In this document: piece by piece, positions 34,613 to 43,834 of the stretch
Layout: each line of letters begins with the position of its first letter
Numbering within the stretch: the stretch's first letter is position 1
DNA from: GCA-2401735 sp051252095
GTDB taxonomy: Bacteria; Pseudomonadota; Gammaproteobacteria; Burkholderiales; Methylophilaceae
Assembly (NCBI GenBank): GCA_051252095.1
Contig: JBPOFK010000005.1
Location: 62,001-126,000, forward strand
DNA length: 64,000 nucleotides
Direction: 5' to 3'
Made by a program: the position numbers and the translations under genes
The notes under the pieces: generated by a model
Database searches by the model: none
Seen by the model: the letters and a program-made list of their open reading frames with translations, nothing else
What the model was told of the DNA's origin: nothing

Positions 34613-35104
34613 ATGAGTCAACTTTCTATTATTGTTGCTGTTGCGAACAACAGTGTAATTGGTTTGAATAATACGCTGCCTTGGCATTTGCCTGAAGATT
34701 TAAAGCGGTTTAAAGAACTTACTATGGGGCATCATATTATCATGGGACGTAAAACCTATGAATCTTTAGGACGCCTTTTACCTGGTCGTACAACCGTTAT
34801 TGTGACGCGGAATCAGCATTACAGTGTGGATGGTGCGATTGTGGTCCATAGTCTTCAAGATGCACTAGAAGCATGCAAGAAAGATGATGAGGTTTTTTTA
34901 ATCGGCGGTGCGGAGTTGTATGCGGTAGGGTTAACTTGTGCACATCGAATTTATTTAACAGAGGTACATGCTGAATTTGCGGGGGATGCATTTTTGCCAG
35001 CGGTTAATTTTTCAGATTGGCAAGAAGCTTGTCGTGAGCAACATGAGGCAAAAAACGGATTGGTTTTTAGCTATGTTGTTTATGAGCGCAAAGCAGGTCG
35101 TTAA
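34613..35104 (+). CDS. folA: Dihydrofolate reductase
   Basis: Regenerates tetrahydrofolate, the partner of the ThyA reaction. The 163-aa protein has IVAVANNSVIGLNNTLPWHLPEDLKRFK, GRKTYESLGRLLPGR and FLIGGAELYA, all typical. The frame opens at 34562, but the first 17 residues are unlike DHFR; the ATG at 34613 (MSQLSIIVAVA) fits. It converges with the lytic transglycosylase gene, one base between the stop codons. Confidence 0.96.
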   Translation: MSQLSIIVAVANNSVIGLNNTLPWHLPEDLKRFKELTMGHHIIMGRKTYESLGRLLPGRTTVIVTRNQHYSVDGAIVVHSLQDALEACKKDDEVFLIGGAELYAVGLTCAHRIYLTEVHAEFAGDAFLPAVNFSDWQEACREQHEAKNGLVFSYVVYERKAGR

Positions 35105-35105
35105 A

Positions 35106-36092
35106 CTAACGACTGCTTGAAACTTTTATAATGGAAGACCTTTGGCCAATAAGCAAATCTTCACGGAATGGATGATAGGATTTGCGATATAGGTTGTAAA
35201 TTTTGGTTACGTATCTTCTAGTCTCAGGATAAGGTGGTATGCCTTTATAGCGATCCACTGCATTTTCACCGGCATTGTAAGCTGCAGCAACTAATCGCAC
35301 GTCACCTGCATAGTATGCAAACAACCATCGTAAATAAGACAAGCCCCCTCTAATGTTATCTTCAGCATCATAGGGTTTTTTGACGTTGAATCGAGCAGCT
35401 GTTTCTGGAATAAGCTGCATTAATCCTTTTGCATTTTTTGGCGAGGTGGCATTGGGGTTGAAGTTTGACTCTACTTTAATGAAAGCCATTGCTAAATCAG
35501 TATCAATGTCATAGCTTGGTGCTAATATTTTTACGATTTCGTAAATAGGACCTTCTTCATAGAATGCATCACGATTAACTTCTATGTCGTAAATGCTTGA
35601 TGGTGCATCTGCGATGGTTTGCGGTTCAGGATCTGGTTGCAAGCAAGCAGGCTTGGTAGCTAAGTTCGCGTTACCATCAATTTTAGACTGCCACTTGATG
35701 GCTGCAGTGTGATGTTGCGCCGCTGCTTTATCAAAAAATAGCGCCGCAATATTGGTATCTTTTGGCACACCTTTGCCATTTGCATATAACCAGCCGACAG
35801 CAAAGTAAGCGTTTGCATCATTCAAGTCACGCGCACTTTTACAGTAATGTGCTGCTGCGTCTTCATAACTATTAATCTCACCAGTTCCTATGCCTCTAAA
35901 AGCAAGCTTTACCAGTACTTCGTATGGATTTTGATCTTCTTCTGCAACAGCATCGCTTGATGCAGATGTTGTTATTTCAACATTCGTGTTGTTTACTAAC
36001 TCTTGCGCTATTGACGGTAGACTGAACAGCAGCGTAAAGGCAGCTACTACTATGCTGCATGTGATGTGATATGCATAAGATTCTTTTTTCAA
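35106..36092 (-). CDS. Exported lytic transglycosylase with Sel1-type repeats
   Basis: A periplasmic murein hydrolase of 328 aa. After a signal peptide (about residues 1-30, ending SIAQ) comes a Sel1/TPR-like region (about 55-130, YFAVGWLYANGKGVPKDTN) and then an SLT domain (about 185-315): the catalytic Glu is in FIKVESNFNP, followed by GLMQLIPETAARF and AAYNAGENAV. It is closest to the MltE/Slt-type family 1 enzymes. It precedes the decarboxylase gene on the same strand by 97 bp. Confidence 0.88.
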   Translation of the reverse strand: MKKESYAYHITCSIVVAAFTLLFSLPSIAQELVNNTNVEITTSASSDAVAEEDQNPYEVLVKLAFRGIGTGEINSYEDAAAHYCKSARDLNDANAYFAVGWLYANGKGVPKDTNIAALFFDKAAAQHHTAAIKWQSKIDGNANLATKPACLQPDPEPQTIADAPSSIYDIEVNRDAFYEEGPIYEIVKILAPSYDIDTDLAMAFIKVESNFNPNATSPKNAKGLMQLIPETAARFNVKKPYDAEDNIRGGLSYLRWLFAYYAGDVRLVAAAYNAGENAVDRYKGIPPYPETRRYVTKIYNLYRKSYHPFREDLLIGQRSSIIKVSSSR

Positions 36093-36189
36093 AATGGAAG
36101 CCTCCCTGCTGATTAAATGTAATCAACAATAAAGTCTACATTTTATTAAGGGGTTCTTATATAGTCCGTTTGGATAGGCTTAATTATTT

Positions 36190-38430
36190 CTAGTCTTTAA
36201 CGCAGTCTACATAGTAAATCGCTTTGCCATTGACAACTTGTTTGACCAAGCCATGTACGTCTGTCTCAAAGCCTGGAAAGCGTTCATTGAAATCACGTGC
36301 GAACTTTAAATAACTAATAATCACTTGATTAAACTGCTCACCAGGAATCAATAAAGGAATACCTGGCGGGTAAGGTGTTAACAGCACTGCTGTAGTGCGG
36401 CCTTCCAAATCATCAATCGGTACACGGTCAATTGCGCGGTGTGCCATTTTGGCAAAGGCATCCGTTGGTCGCATTGCTGGCACCATATTAGATAGATACA
36501 TATCCGTTGTTAGGCGGGCAACATTGCCTGCTTTGTATACATCATGAATCTGCGTACATAAATCACGCAATCCTAAACGTTCATAACGCGCATGTTTTTG
36601 GGCAAATTCAGGCAACACTTTCCAGATAGGCTGATTTTTATCATAATCATCTTTGAATTGTTGTAGTGCCGCGACCATCGTGTTCCAACGACCTTTGGTG
36701 ATGCCGATGGTAAACATAATAAAGAATGAATACAGGCCCGTTTTTTCTACAACAACACCATGCTCTGCGAGATATTTAGTCACTATCGCTGCAGGGATAC
36801 CGTTAGTGCTGGTAAAGTTACCCTTGATATCTAGCCCTGGGGTAATAATCGTTGCTTTAATAGGATCCAGCATATTAAAGCCTTCAGCTAAGTTGCCAAA
36901 ATCGTGCCAATCTTCATTGGCTTTAAGCATCCACGCATCCCGTTCTTCGATACCTTCTTCTGATAGGTCATCTGGCCCCCATACTTTAAACCACCAGTCA
37001 TCTCCCCACTCTTCATCGACTTTGCGCATTGCACGACGGAAATCTAATGCTTCCATAATCGATTCTTCAACGAGTACTGTTCCCTCAGGCGCTTCCATCA
37101 TAGCTGCTGCCACATCGCAGCTTGCTACAATGGAGTATTGTGGGCTAGTGGAGGTGTGCATCAGATACGCTTCATTAAAGACATCTCGGTCTAATTTGCT
37201 ATTCACTGCATTCTCAACCAAAATTTGGGATGCTTGACTGAGCCCTGCTAGCAATTTATGAGTCGATTGCGTCGAAAATACCATCGACTCTTTGCAACGG
37301 GGTCTATCTTCACCAATGGCGTGATAATCACCGTAAAAGTCATGGAAAGTAGCGTGAGGTAGCCATGCTTCGTCAAAATGTAAGGTATCAATTTTGCCAT
37401 CCAGCATTTCTTTGATTTCTTCCACGTTGTATAACACACCATCATAAGTTGATTGTGTGATAGTCAATACACGTGGTTTTGCATTTTTATTTTCAATGAA
37501 CGGGTTTTGCTCTATTTTCTTTTGAATATTTTCCCATTCAAATTCACTTTTCGGGATAGGGCCGATAATGCCAAAATGGTTTCTTGTTGGCATTAAGAAT
37601 ACAGGAATGGCACCTGTCATGATAATGGCATGTAAAACTGATTTATGACAGTTACGATCAACAACAACGATATCACCGGGCGCAACAGTAGAGTTCCAAA
37701 CAATTTTGTTTGAAGTAGATGTACCATTCGTGACAAAGTACAAGTGATCACATTTATATATACGTGCGGCATTTCGCTCGGATGCCGCTATCGGTCCGGT
37801 ATGGTCTAGCAGCTGACCAAGTTCATCCACCGCATTACAAACATCAGCTCGCAACATGTTTTCACCAAAAAACTGATGAAACATTTGTCCAACGGGTGAT
37901 TTTAGAAAGGCAACACCTCCAGAGTGACCTGGGCAATGCCATGAGTAAGAGCCATCTGCAGCATATTGTGTCAAAGCTTTAAAAAAGGGCGGTGAACGAC
38001 TATCAAGATAGGTTTTTGCTTCTCGCAAAATCATACGCGCAATAAACTCTGGGGTATCTTCATACATGTGGATGAACCCATGTAGTTCGCGAAGTACATC
38101 GTTGGGGATATGACGGCTGGTGCGCGTTTCGCCGTGCAAGAAGATTGGAATATCATCATTGCGGTAGCGAATTTCATTCACAAAGGTGCGCAATGCATTG
38201 ATTGCTTCAGGCTTTTCTTCAACTATTTCCTCATCATCAATAGACAGGATAAATGCGGAGGCGCGGCTCTGTTGTTGAGCAAATGAGGCAACATCGCCAT
38301 AACTGGTCACGCCAATGACTTCAACGCCTTCATCCTCAATCGCTTTGGCCAGAACACGAATACCTAATCCTGAAGAGTTATCAGTACGAAAATCTTCATC
38401 AATAATTACTACGGGAAATCTAAATTTCAT
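36190..38430 (-). CDS. Orn/Lys/Arg decarboxylase, fold type III-like PLP
   Basis: A 746-aa PLP decarboxylase of the bacterial AdiA/LdcC/SpeC type. It has an N-terminal wing domain (about 1-130, VIIDEDFRTDNSSGLG), the PLP core with Schiff-base lysine in STQSTHKLLAGLSQ (about residue 385), and a C-terminal domain. Its length is closest to AdiA (about 755 aa), but which of arginine, lysine or ornithine it uses cannot be told from sequence by eye. It runs with dcd on the minus strand, 8 bp apart. Confidence 0.85.
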   Translation of the reverse strand: MKFRFPVVIIDEDFRTDNSSGLGIRVLAKAIEDEGVEVIGVTSYGDVASFAQQQSRASAFILSIDDEEIVEEKPEAINALRTFVNEIRYRNDDIPIFLHGETRTSRHIPNDVLRELHGFIHMYEDTPEFIARMILREAKTYLDSRSPPFFKALTQYAADGSYSWHCPGHSGGVAFLKSPVGQMFHQFFGENMLRADVCNAVDELGQLLDHTGPIAASERNAARIYKCDHLYFVTNGTSTSNKIVWNSTVAPGDIVVVDRNCHKSVLHAIIMTGAIPVFLMPTRNHFGIIGPIPKSEFEWENIQKKIEQNPFIENKNAKPRVLTITQSTYDGVLYNVEEIKEMLDGKIDTLHFDEAWLPHATFHDFYGDYHAIGEDRPRCKESMVFSTQSTHKLLAGLSQASQILVENAVNSKLDRDVFNEAYLMHTSTSPQYSIVASCDVAAAMMEAPEGTVLVEESIMEALDFRRAMRKVDEEWGDDWWFKVWGPDDLSEEGIEERDAWMLKANEDWHDFGNLAEGFNMLDPIKATIITPGLDIKGNFTSTNGIPAAIVTKYLAEHGVVVEKTGLYSFFIMFTIGITKGRWNTMVAALQQFKDDYDKNQPIWKVLPEFAQKHARYERLGLRDLCTQIHDVYKAGNVARLTTDMYLSNMVPAMRPTDAFAKMAHRAIDRVPIDDLEGRTTAVLLTPYPPGIPLLIPGEQFNQVIISYLKFARDFNERFPGFETDVHGLVKQVVNGKAIYYVDCVKD

Positions 38431-38438
38431 TTTGCTAC

Positions 38439-39014
38439 CTAAGTTTTGGGTAAAGTAACGCCGACTTGGCCTTGATATTTGCCACCACGATCTTTGTAAC
38501 TGGTTTCACAAATGTCATCATCATCCGCTTCAAAAAACAATACTTGTGCACAGCCTTCATTTGCATAAATTTTAGCTGGTAATGGTGTGGTGTTGCTAAA
38601 CTCTAACGTAACATAACCTTCCCATTCAGGCTCAAAAGGCGTGACATTCACAATGATTCCACATCGTGCATAGGTTGATTTGCCTAAACAAACTGTTAAC
38701 ACATTACGGGGAATACGGAAATATTCTACAGTGCGCGCTAAAGCAAATGAGTTTGGCGGGATAATACAATAATCCTCTTCAACTTCTACAAATGAGTTTG
38801 GATCAAAATTCTTTGGATCAACAATAGTGCTGTTTAAGTTTGTGAACAGCTTAAACTCTCTTGAGCAGCGAATATCATAGCCGTAGCTGGAGGTCCCATA
38901 AGAGACCAAACGTTCACCATCTTTTGACAGTTTGACTTGCTCAGGTTCAAACGGTTCAATCATGCCATGTTGTTCAGCCATGCGGCGTATCCATTTGTCT
39001 GACTTTATACTCAT
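38439..39014 (-). CDS. dcd: dCTP deaminase
   Basis: Deaminates dCTP to dUTP, feeding dUMP to ThyA. The 191-aa protein has SYGYDIRCSREF, FALARTVEYFRIPRNVLTVCLGKSTYARCG and TPFEPEWEGYVTLEFSNTTP, the family core with its catalytic Glu. The ATG at 39014 (MSIKSDKWIRR) was chosen because the 28 residues upstream in frame are unlike Dcd. The zwf gene lies upstream, separated by a terminator. Confidence 0.95.
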   Translation of the reverse strand: MSIKSDKWIRRMAEQHGMIEPFEPEQVKLSKDGERLVSYGTSSYGYDIRCSREFKLFTNLNSTIVDPKNFDPNSFVEVEEDYCIIPPNSFALARTVEYFRIPRNVLTVCLGKSTYARCGIIVNVTPFEPEWEGYVTLEFSNTTPLPAKIYANEGCAQVLFFEADDDDICETSYKDRGGKYQGQVGVTLPKT

Positions 39015-39067
39015 AATTACGCAAAAACCTTTTTTATTAAATTGAGATGGCCTCGTTCCCAAGGTAA

Positions 39068-39091
39068 AAAGCGGGGCAATGACCCCGCTTT
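39068..39091. terminator. Rho-independent terminator after zwf
   Basis: AAAGCGGGG-caatga-CCCCGCTTT forms a perfect 9-bp stem with a 6-base loop. On the minus strand it is followed by TTTTTACC, so it ends the zwf transcript and separates it from dcd. Confidence 0.85.
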
Positions 39092-39162
39092 TGTTCATTG
39101 CAAAATGATAACAATAAATACTGTCATCGTTACAATTATTTTCTGGTGCTAATTAACAAAAA

Positions 39163-40656
39163 CTAATGTGAATCACCGCCTAGTTCGATACTATAACGCC
39201 AGAATTGATCTTCTGATTCAAAAATAACACCAGACTCTTTAGGATCACGGCTGCCAGCGGCATATTGATGAACAGGTGATGCATCTTTTGCCCAATTTTT
39301 TACGATAGGGTCAATCAATTTCCACTGTGCCTTAACTTCATCAATGTGTAAAAACTGGGATGGGTCACCTTCCATTAGGTTGAGTAGTAGTGTTTCATAA
39401 GAGTCAACACTATCATCTGTTTCTTGGCGTAGTGCGCCATTCATACTGATTGACCTTGTGAGAATATCTAGACCAGGCACTTTGGTTTGAATCTCTAAAT
39501 TGATGCTTTCTTTAGGTTGGATACTTAAAATCAACCAGTTCTGTTGTTGGCTTTCTTTCAGCACCATTGGCGCTTTTTTGAAGCGTATAGAAATCGCTGT
39601 CCCACCATCATGCATCCTTTTACCAGTGCGGATATAAAAAGGCACGCCTTTCCAGCGTGGGTTATCAATGAACAGCTTAATAGCTGCGTATGTTTCTACC
39701 TGACTATCGTGGCCAAGTTCCTGTAAATAGCCTTTTACATGTTCTGCATGACCATCCCTAGCTGGCGCATGACCTTCTTTATACTGTGCACGAAATGCCT
39801 GATTGTTTAGATTATCTGTATCGATTGCACGAATTGCTTGGAGCAACTTGATTTTTTCAGCACGGATGCTTTCGGGCTGAAAATTCTCTGGTTTTTCCAT
39901 TGCCACTAAAGCTAATGTTTGTAATAAGTGACTTTGCCCCATATCACGCAAGGCGCCCGTATTATTATAAAATTCCGTACGGTCGCCAACGCCAAGCGTT
40001 TCATTGTTGGTGATTTGTACGTGGTCAATATGCTCACTATTCCAAATAGGCGCAAACATATGGTTAGTAAAGCGTGTCAGCATAATATTTTGGATTGCTG
40101 CTTTGCCTAAATAGTGATCAATACGATAAATTTGATCTTCTTTTAGATGCTTAGTGATGGATGCTTGCAAAGCTTCGGCACTTTCTAAGTCAGTACCAAA
40201 CGGTTTTTCAATTAAAACGCGACGCCAGTATTGGCTATCATCTGTTAATCCAACACTTGCCAATTGCTCGACTACTGTAGCAAAGTCGACAGGGCGGATT
40301 GATAAGAAGAAGGCGAGATTTTGCGGAAAAACTTTATCGTTTGTTAATGTTGCTTTTAATTTGTTCATTGCATCTGGGTCATCTGAAGCATTCGCTTGAT
40401 AATGATTGCGTGCAATAAAGCGCTGAAATACTACTTCATCTAAACCATTATAAAATTTTGCCTCCAGCATGCTGCGTACTTGTGCTTGCCATTCTTCTTG
40501 GGATAGAGGTGAGCGACCGACAGATAATATTTTCATATCATCAGCTAGTCTACCTAAGGAATCAAGGCGATATAAGCCGGGCATTAATTTAACGCGAGAT
40601 AAGTTACCACTGGCACCAAACAGGACCAAGGTGCAAGGATCAATTTTTTTAGTCAT
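39163..40656 (-). CDS. zwf: Glucose-6-phosphate 1-dehydrogenase
   Basis: Oxidises glucose-6-phosphate to 6-phosphogluconolactone. In ribulose-monophosphate methylotrophs this opens the cyclic oxidation of formaldehyde. The 497-aa protein has the coenzyme loop LFGASGNLSRVKL (commonly GASGDLA), the active-site RIDHYLGKAAIQN and FYIRTGKRM. The ATG at 40656 gives MTKKIDPCTLVLFG; the 25 upstream residues in frame lack family likeness. It diverges from pgl, sharing a 98-bp promoter region with TATAATTATA (40686-40695), a -10 on both strands, and AAACCGGTTT at 40661-40670. Confidence 0.95.
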   Translation of the reverse strand: MTKKIDPCTLVLFGASGNLSRVKLMPGLYRLDSLGRLADDMKILSVGRSPLSQEEWQAQVRSMLEAKFYNGLDEVVFQRFIARNHYQANASDDPDAMNKLKATLTNDKVFPQNLAFFLSIRPVDFATVVEQLASVGLTDDSQYWRRVLIEKPFGTDLESAEALQASITKHLKEDQIYRIDHYLGKAAIQNIMLTRFTNHMFAPIWNSEHIDHVQITNNETLGVGDRTEFYNNTGALRDMGQSHLLQTLALVAMEKPENFQPESIRAEKIKLLQAIRAIDTDNLNNQAFRAQYKEGHAPARDGHAEHVKGYLQELGHDSQVETYAAIKLFIDNPRWKGVPFYIRTGKRMHDGGTAISIRFKKAPMVLKESQQQNWLILSIQPKESINLEIQTKVPGLDILTRSISMNGALRQETDDSVDSYETLLLNLMEGDPSQFLHIDEVKAQWKLIDPIVKNWAKDASPVHQYAAGSRDPKESGVIFESEDQFWRYSIELGGDSH

Positions 40657-40754
40657 TTTTAAACCGGTTTTCGTATAAGAACAAGTATAATTATAGCAAA
40701 TGCAATCGCATGACTTAATATTAGTAATCAAATAAAAGTAAGGTTTTTTGTAAT

Positions 40755-41441
40755 ATGACGCAGCAATCTGCCACTCGTTGGCACTCCTTTGACTCGCAAG
40801 ATGAGATCAATAAAGCGGCAGTAAGCCGAATTCTACAATTAGCAGATGTTGCTATTCAGCAATATGACAGTTTTTATATTGTTTTGGCAGGCGGTAGTAC
40901 GCCAAAGGCTGTTTATCAATTATTGAGTGAACAGCAAGTTGACTGGTCTAAATGGCATGTTTTTCATAACGATGATCGTTGCTTGCCTGTTGATCATGCG
41001 GAGCGTAATAGCAAAATGGCGCGGGATGTATGGTTAAGCAAAGTGGCGATTCCTGAGAGTCAAATCCATGATATTCCAGCAGAGTTGGGCAATATTGAAG
41101 GTGCAAAAGCTTATGCAGAAACATTAAAAAATGTCCGAACTTTTGATTTGGTCATTCTTGGATTAGGTGAAGATGGGCATACAGCGAGTTTGTTTCCTAA
41201 TCAACAAGTCGATAATAATGCCGATGCTGTGCCTGTATTTGAAGCGCCCAAGCCACCTGCTGACCGTATTACGATCAGCCAAAACCGCTTAAATAATGCA
41301 CATGAGGTCATGTTTCTTGTTACAGGAGCAGGCAAGCAGGAAGCCGTTGATCACTGGCGTAACGGTGTAGTAATTCCAGCTACGCTTGTAACAGGAAAAA
41401 ATGGTGCTGATGTATATTGTTTCGGTGTTGAGTTGAACTAG
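40755..41441 (+). CDS. pgl: 6-phosphogluconolactonase
   Basis: Hydrolyses the lactone produced by Zwf, whose gene diverges from this one. The 228-aa DevB/SOL-type protein has VLAGGSTPKAVYQLL, WHVFHNDDRCLPVDHAERN and VILGLGEDGHTASLFPN, the family signatures with the catalytic histidine. The divergent pairing allows joint control. A strong terminator follows. Confidence 0.95.
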   Translation: MTQQSATRWHSFDSQDEINKAAVSRILQLADVAIQQYDSFYIVLAGGSTPKAVYQLLSEQQVDWSKWHVFHNDDRCLPVDHAERNSKMARDVWLSKVAIPESQIHDIPAELGNIEGAKAYAETLKNVRTFDLVILGLGEDGHTASLFPNQQVDNNADAVPVFEAPKPPADRITISQNRLNNAHEVMFLVTGAGKQEAVDHWRNGVVIPATLVTGKNGADVYCFGVELN

Positions 41442-41457
41442 TGGAGTACAGATTAAG

Positions 41458-41483
41458 AAAAAGGCGCTAATTGCGCCTTTTTT
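41458..41483. terminator. Bidirectional terminator between pgl and apbC
   Basis: AAAAAGGCGC-taatt-GCGCCTTTTT is a perfect 10-bp stem with T-runs on both strands. It serves the convergent pgl and apbC genes. Confidence 0.92.
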
Positions 41484-41484
41484 A

Positions 41485-42573
41485 TTAAGTGTTTTGAATT
41501 ACGATATTTGGGAATTTACTACTGTGATCAAGACCTGCATTGGCTATCTTAATCGCTGCTTGTCGCGCAATTTTTTTATAAATATTGGCAATGTCGCTCT
41601 CGGGTTCGGCAATGACGGTTGGTTTTCCGCCATCTGTTTGCTCACGAATTGAAATATCTAAAGGTAAGCTGCCTAGTAAATCAACGTTGTAATCTTTACA
41701 CATAGTTTCTCCGCCGCCCGCACCAAAGACATGTTCCTCATGGCCGCATTGTGAACAAATATGGGTACTCATGTTTTCTACAATGCCGAGTATTGGAATG
41801 CCGACTTTTTCAAACATCTTTAAACCTTTGCGCGCATCGAGCAGTGCAATGTCTTGCGGTGTTGTGACGATGATTGCGCCAGTGACAGGGATTTTTTGCG
41901 CGAGTGTAAGCTGAATATCACCCGTGCCTGGGGGTAGGTCGATAACTAAATAGTCTAGATCACGCCATTTTGTATCACGCAATAACTGCTCAAGCGCACC
42001 GGTAACCATCGGACCACGCCATACCATGGGTGTATCTGTATCGACAAGGAAGCCAATAGACATGGCTTGAATGCCATAGGCTTCCATGGGCTCTATGCTC
42101 TTACCATCTTGGCTATCTGGCCTACCACTTAAGCCTAGCATTTGTGGCTGGCTAGGACCGTAAATATCAGCATCAAGCAAGCCGACTGTTGCACCCTCAG
42201 CCGCAAGTGCGAGCGCGAGGTTGACCGAGGTTGTTGATTTCCCTACACCCCCTTTACCAGATGCGACAGCAATCACATTTTTAACGTTTGGTAGTAAGTT
42301 AACGCCTTGCTGCACCTTGTGAGAGACAATGCGACTTCCGACATTCACTGTGATATTACCCACACCATCCACTGCTTTTAAATCATTAGTTACTAGAGAT
42401 TTGATTTCATCTTGAACGCTGTTGGCAGGGTAACCAAGTACGATATCTAAGCTAATATCATTGTCGTTAATTTGAATATTTTTAACCGACTTGCTGGTTA
42501 TAAAATCTTTTCCAGTGTTGGGGTCTATGCATAACTTGAGTGTGCTTTGAATGAGTAATTCTGTAATGGCCAT
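41485..42573 (-). CDS. apbC: Mrp/ApbC Fe-S cluster carrier ATPase
   Basis: A P-loop NTPase that carries Fe-S clusters to apoproteins. The 362-aa protein has an N-terminal DUF59/MIP18 domain (about 5-85), Walker A VIAVASGKGGVGKSTTSVNLAL (about residue 105), YLVIDLPPGTGDIQL and the cluster-binding CxxC in THICSQCGHE. All are intact. metG lies 1.2 kb upstream in the opposite direction; the mrp-metG neighbourhood is common in Proteobacteria. Confidence 0.94.
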   Translation of the reverse strand: MAITELLIQSTLKLCIDPNTGKDFITSKSVKNIQINDNDISLDIVLGYPANSVQDEIKSLVTNDLKAVDGVGNITVNVGSRIVSHKVQQGVNLLPNVKNVIAVASGKGGVGKSTTSVNLALALAAEGATVGLLDADIYGPSQPQMLGLSGRPDSQDGKSIEPMEAYGIQAMSIGFLVDTDTPMVWRGPMVTGALEQLLRDTKWRDLDYLVIDLPPGTGDIQLTLAQKIPVTGAIIVTTPQDIALLDARKGLKMFEKVGIPILGIVENMSTHICSQCGHEEHVFGAGGGETMCKDYNVDLLGSLPLDISIREQTDGGKPTVIAEPESDIANIYKKIARQAAIKIANAGLDHSSKFPNIVIQNT

Positions 42574-42678
42574 TCGAATTAAATCCTGACTAAATAATTC
42601 GGGTATTTTAACGGATGTGAGCCTTTACGTCATGTCCAAGCAACAAAAGAGACTTGTTGCTAGCCAAATAGACAGTCT

Positions 42679-43659
42679 TTATGCATGAAAGTGTTTGGAG
42701 AAAATGTCAAAGCAGTTTGCCCAGCTCCATTGCTTTCTAGCTATTTCTTTGATGGTTTGGCGGTCGAGTTGTTTGCATTGGGTAATGGCGTTTTGTAATT
42801 CATCATTCATGTAGCCAGTCACGCCAGGTTCAATGACGTCAATGGGCCCCGGCACTTTGTAGCCAGCTACTGGCAGCCCGTTACACATTGCCTCTATCAT
42901 CACAATGCCAAAAGTATCTGTGCGTGAAGGAAAAGCAAAAATATCGTGTTCAGTATAAATATCTGCAAGCTCTTTGCCATATTTATAACCCAAAAAGGTT
43001 ACATTTTTATATTTGCTTTTAAGGGTTTCCGTATAAGGGCCATCACCAACGATAGAGATGTCAAATGTATTTTCATATGCACACAGTGCATCTAAATTTT
43101 TTTCTTTACTGACTCGACCGACATTCAGTACTTTGAGTTTAGCATTAGGTAGTTGAAATTGTTTTTCGCTTTTAAGTTGTTCAGATACGCCACGCGTCCA
43201 AACCGTTAAGTGTTCAAATCCACGCTCAGCCAATTGTTTGCGCATCGTCTCTGTGGTGACAAATGTTGTTTTAGCAGGGGCATGGAAACGCCTCAAGTAG
43301 CGATATGTCCAGCTTAATGGAATTTTGCAGTAAACGTTGAGGTATTCTGGGAACTGGGTGTGATATGAAGTTGTGAATGGTTTCTTTTTCACTCGACACC
43401 AAGTTCTCGCGACTAACCCAAGTATCCCCTCCGTAGCAATATGCAATTGAGGTGGATTGATACGGTTCAATAGCCGCCATAAACGACATGGCTGGGTGGC
43501 TAGCTGTATCTCTGGGTAGAAAGGCATTGGCATCCACTTAAATAGACTAGGGTGAATCACTTTAAACGCTAAATTACGCGATCTAGCGATTCTCTTGATG
43601 TTTTTGTAGGTGGTTGAAACGCCGTTGGTTTGTTCAAAGGTATCGGTGACAATAATCAT
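42679..43659 (-). CDS. GT4-type glycosyltransferase
   Basis: A 326-aa glycosyltransferase with the GT-B fold. FEQTNGVSTTYKNIKR is the usual N-terminal acceptor loop of the MgtA/PimB-like mannosyltransferases. In the C-terminal half, VLNVGRVSKEKNLDAL, FLGYKYGKELADIY and FAFPSRTDTFGIVMIEAMCNGLP (EX7E motif) bind the nucleotide sugar. Its acceptor is unknown; a lipid such as diacylglycerol or a polysaccharide precursor would fit. It lies between apbC and metG. A weak 8-bp inverted repeat (42639-42661) lies downstream. Confidence 0.82.
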   Translation of the reverse strand: MIIVTDTFEQTNGVSTTYKNIKRIARSRNLAFKVIHPSLFKWMPMPFYPEIQLATQPCRLWRLLNRINPPQLHIATEGILGLVARTWCRVKKKPFTTSYHTQFPEYLNVYCKIPLSWTYRYLRRFHAPAKTTFVTTETMRKQLAERGFEHLTVWTRGVSEQLKSEKQFQLPNAKLKVLNVGRVSKEKNLDALCAYENTFDISIVGDGPYTETLKSKYKNVTFLGYKYGKELADIYTEHDIFAFPSRTDTFGIVMIEAMCNGLPVAGYKVPGPIDVIEPGVTGYMNDELQNAITQCKQLDRQTIKEIARKQWSWANCFDIFSKHFHA

Positions 43660-43834
43660 CAGAATCCGCCATAGCCTTTACGAATTAAATTGTGACTATG
43701 TTGTAGCAGTTTCTTTTAACAAATATGACAGAGATATAAAGCTTTCATGACAAGACTTAATTTTTACTAATTCATAGGTTTACTGGCTTGCATTTGCTAA
43801 AATGGCGCTTTTAAGCAAAATCGGTTCATTTACC

